Below are positions 58,403 to 62,118 of a stretch of 62,118 nucleotides of DNA, in pieces. Each line of letters opens with the position of its first letter. The first letter of the stretch is position 1. The stretch spans positions 1-62,118 of the forward strand of contig JBQTIA010000128.1 of NCBI GenBank assembly GCA_052388455.1, given 5' to 3'. The DNA comes from CAZSNH01 sp052388455 (GTDB taxonomy: Bacteria; Pseudomonadota; Alphaproteobacteria; Rhizobiales; Hyphomicrobiaceae). The notes beneath the pieces are model-generated. The model worked only from the letters and a program-made list of their open reading frames with translations, did no database searches and was not told the DNA's origin. The translations under genes and the position numbers were made by a program.

Positions 58403-58825
58403 TTAGTGCAACGAATTGACACTGCCATTGGCGCCGATTTGCGCTCGCAGCGGCCGGCACTTCTGTCGCGCGGCGCATTGATCGAACACGAGATCGCGGA
58501 TCGCTTGCGCCGTGCTGCCGATCAGCGCCACTTCGAATTTGCCCTTCTCACCTGCCGGCGCTGATTCTCCCCCACAGAACGGACAGCTCAGATAGACCGC
58601 CCCCTTCCATTCCTCGCCGCCCGCTATCTTTCCCCATCCGTTCGTCGCGCGCGCCATGCGCTCGCCGCCCTCGGTTCGGAACACGATCCGGCCACCATCG
58701 GGGAGGCGGTTGTTTTCAAAAGCAATTTCGTACACATCCTTTTCACTCGTCAAGATCATCATGACCATGAGCAACATCAGAAGATCCATAAGGATCACGA
58801 GCGGGGGATGCGAGCGGCGCTTCAT
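58403..58825 (-). CDS. ExbD/TolR-like protein
   Basis: 140 residues from ATG 58825, overlapping the ExbB-like stop (ATGA). One N-terminal membrane helix, PPLVILMDLLMLLMVMMIL, carries an Asp at the position of the proton-conducting Asp of ExbD/TolR. The periplasmic part is short and different from ExbD: it has RIVFRTEGGERM, a CPFCGG pair, and FDQCAARQKC, so four Cys. No OmpA-type peptidoglycan-binding domain is present. With the upstream gene it should form a proton-driven motor or stator. Confidence 0.7.
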   Translation of the reverse strand: MKRRSHPPLVILMDLLMLLMVMMILTSEKDVYEIAFENNRLPDGGRIVFRTEGGERMARATNGWGKIAGGEEWKGAVYLSCPFCGGESAPAGEKGKFEVALIGSTAQAIRDLVFDQCAARQKCRPLRAQIGANGSVNSLH

Positions 58826-59571
58826 TCGGCGTTGAGATCTCGCGCCAGCGCCGCTAACAGCAGCAGGTTGACGACGTAGATCAGTCCGCCGACGACCGTG
58901 GTCGCCGCCGCGTCGAAGAATGCCTTGCCGAACAGCTCCGGGCTGATGACCGAGCTGCCTGACGACGAAATGAATCCGGCGAAAGCGATGATGGTGCCGA
59001 CGACGCCGAGGATGGGCGGCGCGTTGATCGCCCAGTCGCACAGCGCCGCGATGGCCGGGATGCGGAGTGGGAGGGACGCGATGCCGACCGTCGCATGGAT
59101 CATGAAAAACATCAGAACGACCCACTGACAGATCGTCAGCGCGAGATAATTCCACCACTGATCGCTGGCGGCGGCCGGGCGCACGCCATCGGCCAGCCAG
59201 GCGCCAAACCGCGACAGCATCGAAACTCCAGCGGGCGGCGTCTCAGTCTGAGGCGATGGGGCCGCAGAACTTGGCGGCGGAGCGCCCCGCTCGAGCCGCT
59301 GCAGGAGTTCCTCCGTCTCGCCCTGCGCACGCTCCAGCTCGCCGACCCGGCTCTCGAAGGTCTCTGCCGTGCCGTCGCCCGGAAGCTGTGCCTCTTTCGA
59401 ATCGGCGGCGCCGGCTGCCGCGGGTGGCGCTGCCGTCCCGACCAGCCGCGGATTTGTACTCTGGCCCTGCTTCATGCCGGCGCTGACGAGGTCCATCATG
59501 GCGAGCACCATGATCACCGCAAAGAAGCCGCTCAGCAGCGCCGAGGCACCGAAGGAAAGCCATCGCATCAT
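58822..59571 (-). CDS. MotA/TolQ/ExbB-like protein
   Basis: The 249-residue protein has an N-terminal membrane helix (LLSGFFAVIMVLAMMDLV), a Pro-rich linker with a short coiled coil (ESRVGELERAQGETEELLQRLE), then two or three helices: YLALTICQWVVLMFFMIHATVGI, and the TolQ/ExbB core APPILGVVGTIIAFAGFISSSGS with FFDAAATTVVGGLIYVVNLLLLA. The Pro and Thr of the core match positions of the proton path in ExbB/TolQ. The order (linker before core) is unusual. It overlaps its neighbours on both sides by four bases. Confidence 0.7.
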   Translation of the reverse strand: MMRWLSFGASALLSGFFAVIMVLAMMDLVSAGMKQGQSTNPRLVGTAAPPAAAGAADSKEAQLPGDGTAETFESRVGELERAQGETEELLQRLERGAPPPSSAAPSPQTETPPAGVSMLSRFGAWLADGVRPAAASDQWWNYLALTICQWVVLMFFMIHATVGIASLPLRIPAIAALCDWAINAPPILGVVGTIIAFAGFISSSGSSVISPELFGKAFFDAAATTVVGGLIYVVNLLLLAALARDLNAE

Positions 59572-60161
59572 TGGTTCTTGTATCTTTCGAGGCCCTCTGT
59601 CACGGCAGCGATCCGATCGGTGAACTCGCGGGCGCGCTTATCGGTGACTTCCTTCAGCCGCCGCCTGTCGCAGACCGCGGTCACGCCGTTGCGCCAGCTT
59701 GCGAGCAGGCTGTGCGTCTCCTCGATGGAGGTGAAGACATCGAAGGCCGCGGCCTGACAGGCGGAGCCGGATTCGACGTTCTTCTGTGACCGCTCGAGGA
59801 TGAATATCAGGTTGGAGCGCATCTCGGGGCTGGAGAGCACACCGAGCGCCCAGTCGTCGCATCGGTCGAGGCTGCTCGAAGCGGCGAACCAGTCCCGCAC
59901 CCACTGCGAAGCGATCTGTTCCTCGCGGCCGGATACGCAGGACGAATAGCGCGCGAGTTTCTCGTTCGGAATTTCGGTGTTCGGGACCGGTTCGGGCTTG
60001 AGGTTGCGATAGCCATAAGCCGCGAAGGGGCTGTCCTTGCCCGGGGCCTCGCGGATCGCGGTCGCCGTCTGTTCGCACGCGCCGAGAGCTGTGGCAGCCA
60101 TGAGCAGACCGACCGCCGCCAGTGGTGTTCCGATGCATGGCCCGAAGAACGTCATGATCAA
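59568..60161 (-). CDS. Predicted lipoprotein of the ExbBD-like operon
   Basis: 197 residues. The N-terminus ends in a lipobox (AVGLLMAATALGAC), so the mature protein is probably lipid-anchored at Cys 29. The rest is helical (EEQIASQWVRDWF; MRSNLIFILERSQKN; TSIEETHSLLASWRNG; FTDRIAAVTEGLERY) with five further Cys, likely in disulfides. It resembles no family I can name. Its stop overlaps the ExbB-like start (ATGA), and it begins nine bases after the SH3-like protein. Confidence 0.65.
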   Translation of the reverse strand: MIMTFFGPCIGTPLAAVGLLMAATALGACEQTATAIREAPGKDSPFAAYGYRNLKPEPVPNTEIPNEKLARYSSCVSGREEQIASQWVRDWFAASSSLDRCDDWALGVLSSPEMRSNLIFILERSQKNVESGSACQAAAFDVFTSIEETHSLLASWRNGVTAVCDRRRLKEVTDKRAREFTDRIAAVTEGLERYKNQ

Positions 60162-60170
60162 TTTCTGAAC

Positions 60171-61763
60171 CTACTCCGGACTGCGGCGCGGCTGCTCGAC
60201 TTCTCGCTTGAAGGACGGCCGCGCGGTGTCCGAGGATGCTGCCTCTGGCTTGGGTTGCGCGGCGAGAGCGTTTTCCGCGATCCAGCCAAAACGGTCTTCC
60301 AGTTGGACGAAGGCCCAGCGGTTCTTGCCGTCGGCATCCGCCTGGGTGTGCAGCACCTTGAGATCCGACCCGCCGGCGATGTTGATCAGAGTCTCGGCGA
60401 GCGCGCTCGGCATGGCGAGCAGACGGGCGCCCGATCGCCGGACCTGACGCGGCTCAGCGTCGGTCGCGGTTTCAAAGAACTTCGACAGCGAGATGCCCTG
60501 CGCCGGACGCAGCGAGTCCGGAAATTCGACATACGGTCCGACCGCATCCATCGGCAGCCAGACAATGTCCTTCTGGCCATAAACGCTGAACTGGCCCCAG
60601 GGACCCATCGCCGAGACAGGCTGCAGGGCGTAATGGCGCGTCAACGCCTGCACCTTATCGCTGTCGACGAGCGCCGCCTTACGGTCCTCCATCACGGCTT
60701 TGTAGGCCGTGGGCACGCCTTCGCGCGCCGTTATGACCATCGGCCGGTCGAGAAGGGCGCCGATGTCGAGGGGCTGCGGCGGCGGAAGACCAAGGTCGGC
60801 CGAGACCTCTGCGGTGGCGGCGCGCGCTGCCGCGACGATGTCGGCGACCGATTTATCCGCCGCACTCCACTCGCGGAGCCGGCTGTTGGTCGCCTGATAG
60901 ATCAGAACGGCGCTTGCGGGCGGCATGTCCTTGCCGGCCGCGGGCAAGGCGGGCATCAGCGTCAGGGGTCTGTGGCTGACCGGCGAGGGCGATGCGGCCA
61001 GCAAGATGCCTTCGCCGCCGAGTTCGGATGCCGTCACGGCCATCGCCTGCTCGTCGCGCAGCGTCGTCGGCGCCTGGGATGGCGGCAGGATCAGTGCGAA
61101 GACCGGGAGGTTCGACTTTGCTGCCGCAGCGCGTTTGGTCAACGAGGCTATGGACTGCGCCAGCCCCGGCGAGGTCGGAGCAAATGGTGTTTCCCGCCAT
61201 TCGACTTTAGGGAGCTTGGGATCGCCGGCCAGCTCGAACGCCGTGAGCTTGGTGCCGTCGGCGAACAGCGAGCGGTAGATCAACTGTTCGCCAGCCTTGA
61301 GACCGAGAGGCGGCAGTGCGTTGCGATCAGATGTCCCGATCCGTTCGACTCGGGCGTAGAGCGCCTTCGTCATGCGGTCGAGCGGCTGCGGAGCGGAGGA
61401 CCCGCGCGGCCGATCGAGATCGGCCAGACTGGCGCTGAGGTTCATGACGCGCGCCAGCATGCGCAGCGCTTCAATGGTGTTGCCCGCCGTTTCGAACTCG
61501 ACGCCCTTTTCCAGGGCTTCGGCAAGACGGATTCGACCGGAGATGCCGCCCGCAACTTCTTCCGAACCGGCATCCGATGTAGAAGCCATGTTCTGCAATT
61601 TCTGCCTTATCAACCCGATTTTCGCAGTTACATCTGCTGGAGTCGCTGCACTTACAGCGCCAGCGAGAGCCGCATCGTCATCATCGAACGCCCCCGCTTG
61701 AACACTCTCAGGCTCTGTCATCTGAGCGAGTGCGACTATAAAAGCCAATACCATGCGACGCAT
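60171..61763 (-). CDS. Secreted protein with C-terminal SH3-like domain
   Basis: The 530-residue precursor has a signal peptide (MVLAFIVALAQ...VQAGA). The first 120 mature residues are helical (IGLIRQKLQNMAS; TAGNTIEALRMLARVMNLSASL). A central part has GQLIYRSLFADGTKLTAFELAGDP and a long alanine-rich region with no Cys. The last 60 residues before a disordered tail (LKVLHTQADADGKNRWAFVQLEDRFGWIAENAL) match the bacterial SH3 fold often used to bind peptidoglycan. It is therefore probably periplasmic and attached to the wall. The central region may bind a ligand. Confidence 0.65.
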   Translation of the reverse strand: MRRMVLAFIVALAQMTEPESVQAGAFDDDDAALAGAVSAATPADVTAKIGLIRQKLQNMASTSDAGSEEVAGGISGRIRLAEALEKGVEFETAGNTIEALRMLARVMNLSASLADLDRPRGSSAPQPLDRMTKALYARVERIGTSDRNALPPLGLKAGEQLIYRSLFADGTKLTAFELAGDPKLPKVEWRETPFAPTSPGLAQSIASLTKRAAAAKSNLPVFALILPPSQAPTTLRDEQAMAVTASELGGEGILLAASPSPVSHRPLTLMPALPAAGKDMPPASAVLIYQATNSRLREWSAADKSVADIVAAARAATAEVSADLGLPPPQPLDIGALLDRPMVITAREGVPTAYKAVMEDRKAALVDSDKVQALTRHYALQPVSAMGPWGQFSVYGQKDIVWLPMDAVGPYVEFPDSLRPAQGISLSKFFETATDAEPRQVRRSGARLLAMPSALAETLINIAGGSDLKVLHTQADADGKNRWAFVQLEDRFGWIAENALAAQPKPEAASSDTARPSFKREVEQPRRSPE

Positions 61764-61810
61764 GTCTCAGTTCGTCCTTAGAAAATTTAATCGATCTGAC
61801 GTGTTGCCTG

Positions 61811-62118
61811 CTACTGCGCCTGATATGTCGCTACTTCCCCTCCTAGCACGTCTAGGCTCTGCACAATGGCTTTCTCAGCTTCAGCTTTTTTAATGGCCTT
61901 TGCTGTCTCATCAGTTATTTGACCAATACTCACAAGATCACCTTCAATACGTTCGATTTCAACTTTGGCATCGTTAAATTTTCCGGCCAGAACGGTTTCC
62001 ACTTCAGCGTTCCGCGTTGTCTCCTTTTCGCAAAAAACCAACTGCTCCTTCAGAGCTTTGATCACAAATTCTGTAGCATGCCGTTCTTCTTCTCTGCCCA
62101 ATCGCTCCCTTTGCACTT
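61811..62118 (-). CDS. Coiled-coil protein, C-terminal part (cut by window edge)
   Basis: The frame is open to the right edge, and the visible 101 residues are its C-terminal part. They form heptad-like charged helices (EEERHATEFVIKALKEQL; KFNDAKVEIERIEGDLVSIGQI; AIKKAEAEKAIVQSL), typical of a coiled coil. No family can be assigned. It lies 47 bases upstream of the SH3-like gene on the same strand and is probably the beginning of the operon's visible part. Base composition here is clearly lower in GC than the rest of the window. Confidence 0.6.
   Translation of the reverse strand, partial: VQRERLGREEERHATEFVIKALKEQLVFCEKETTRNAEVETVLAGKFNDAKVEIERIEGDLVSIGQITDETAKAIKKAEAEKAIVQSLDVLGGEVATYQAQ

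Noticed and set aside
57662..62118. Zorya or Tol-Pal identity for the ExbB/D-like operon
   Set aside because: ZorB-type OmpA domain, ZorA long tail, nuclease/helicase genes, TolA, TolB and Pal are all absent.
1..62118. CRISPR arrays, insertion sequences, prophage or integrase genes
   Set aside because: No regularly spaced direct repeats, transposase, integrase or phage structural gene was seen on either strand.

Overview
The window is a chromosomal segment of a GC-rich alphaproteobacterium, most likely a member of the Hyphomicrobiales (Rhizobiales). I base this on gene content: an ActS/ActR (RegB/RegA-type) redox two-component pair, an MmcB-family endonuclease, an alphaproteobacterial-style AccD lacking the usual zinc ribbon, infC far from rpmI-rplT, and znu, PHA-depolymerase and SCO genes in rhizobial style. 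The genus is not resolved. No rRNA, tRNA, CRISPR array, insertion sequence or prophage was recognised.

Layout. 1-8.5 kb: translation and housekeeping (hrpB fragment, infC with an apparent AUC start, two glycosyltransferases, an alpha/beta hydrolase, a solute-binding protein, infA with a Gly/Pro tail, cspA, rpmI-rplT with a good promoter and a large palindrome). 8.5-13.4 kb: pheS and pheT separated by a decayed parDE toxin-antitoxin remnant, then an intact higBA pair. 13.5-19.5 kb: an NDH-2-like oxidoreductase, a cytochrome c, a Clp-N/proline-rich/membrane-anchored protein, argB and a HAD nucleotidase. 19.7-25.6 kb: a four-subunit sarcosine-oxidase / N-methylglutamate-dehydrogenase-type operon (beta-delta-alpha-gamma) translationally coupled to an XRE-cupin regulator.

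25.6-29.2 kb is the most striking locus: one polypeptide joining a periplasmic type-I solute-binding domain to a complete pentameric ligand-gated ion channel, divergent from two tandem paralogous multi-spanning membrane proteins of unknown function. 29.2-38 kb carries mutM, a TerC protein, a single-TM unknown, a coupled pair made of a USP-like protein and a Lon-like protein that has lost its Walker A and both protease catalytic residues, then mmcB, actR and actS. 38-49.8 kb: a composite palindrome, SCO, PHA depolymerase with terminator, a YgjP-like metallopeptidase, a class A PBP, small membrane and secreted proteins, an atypical thiolase, and zur-znuC-znuB without znuA. 49.9-57.6 kb: ispG, a palindrome-led small gene plus aspartic-protease pair, folC-accD-trpA, two more composite palindromes, yggT, a broken DUF167 gene and folD.

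57.7-62.1 kb ends with a tightly coupled minus-strand operon: coiled-coil protein (cut by the edge), secreted SH3-like protein, lipoprotein, ExbB/TolQ-like, ExbD/TolR-like and a membrane-anchored Cys-containing protein. It looks like an unassigned proton-motive-force transducing envelope machine, and base composition drops sharply at its upstream end, which suggests acquisition. Folate one-carbon genes (folC, folD) could process the methylene-THF made by the amine oxidase operon, but they are not physically linked to it.
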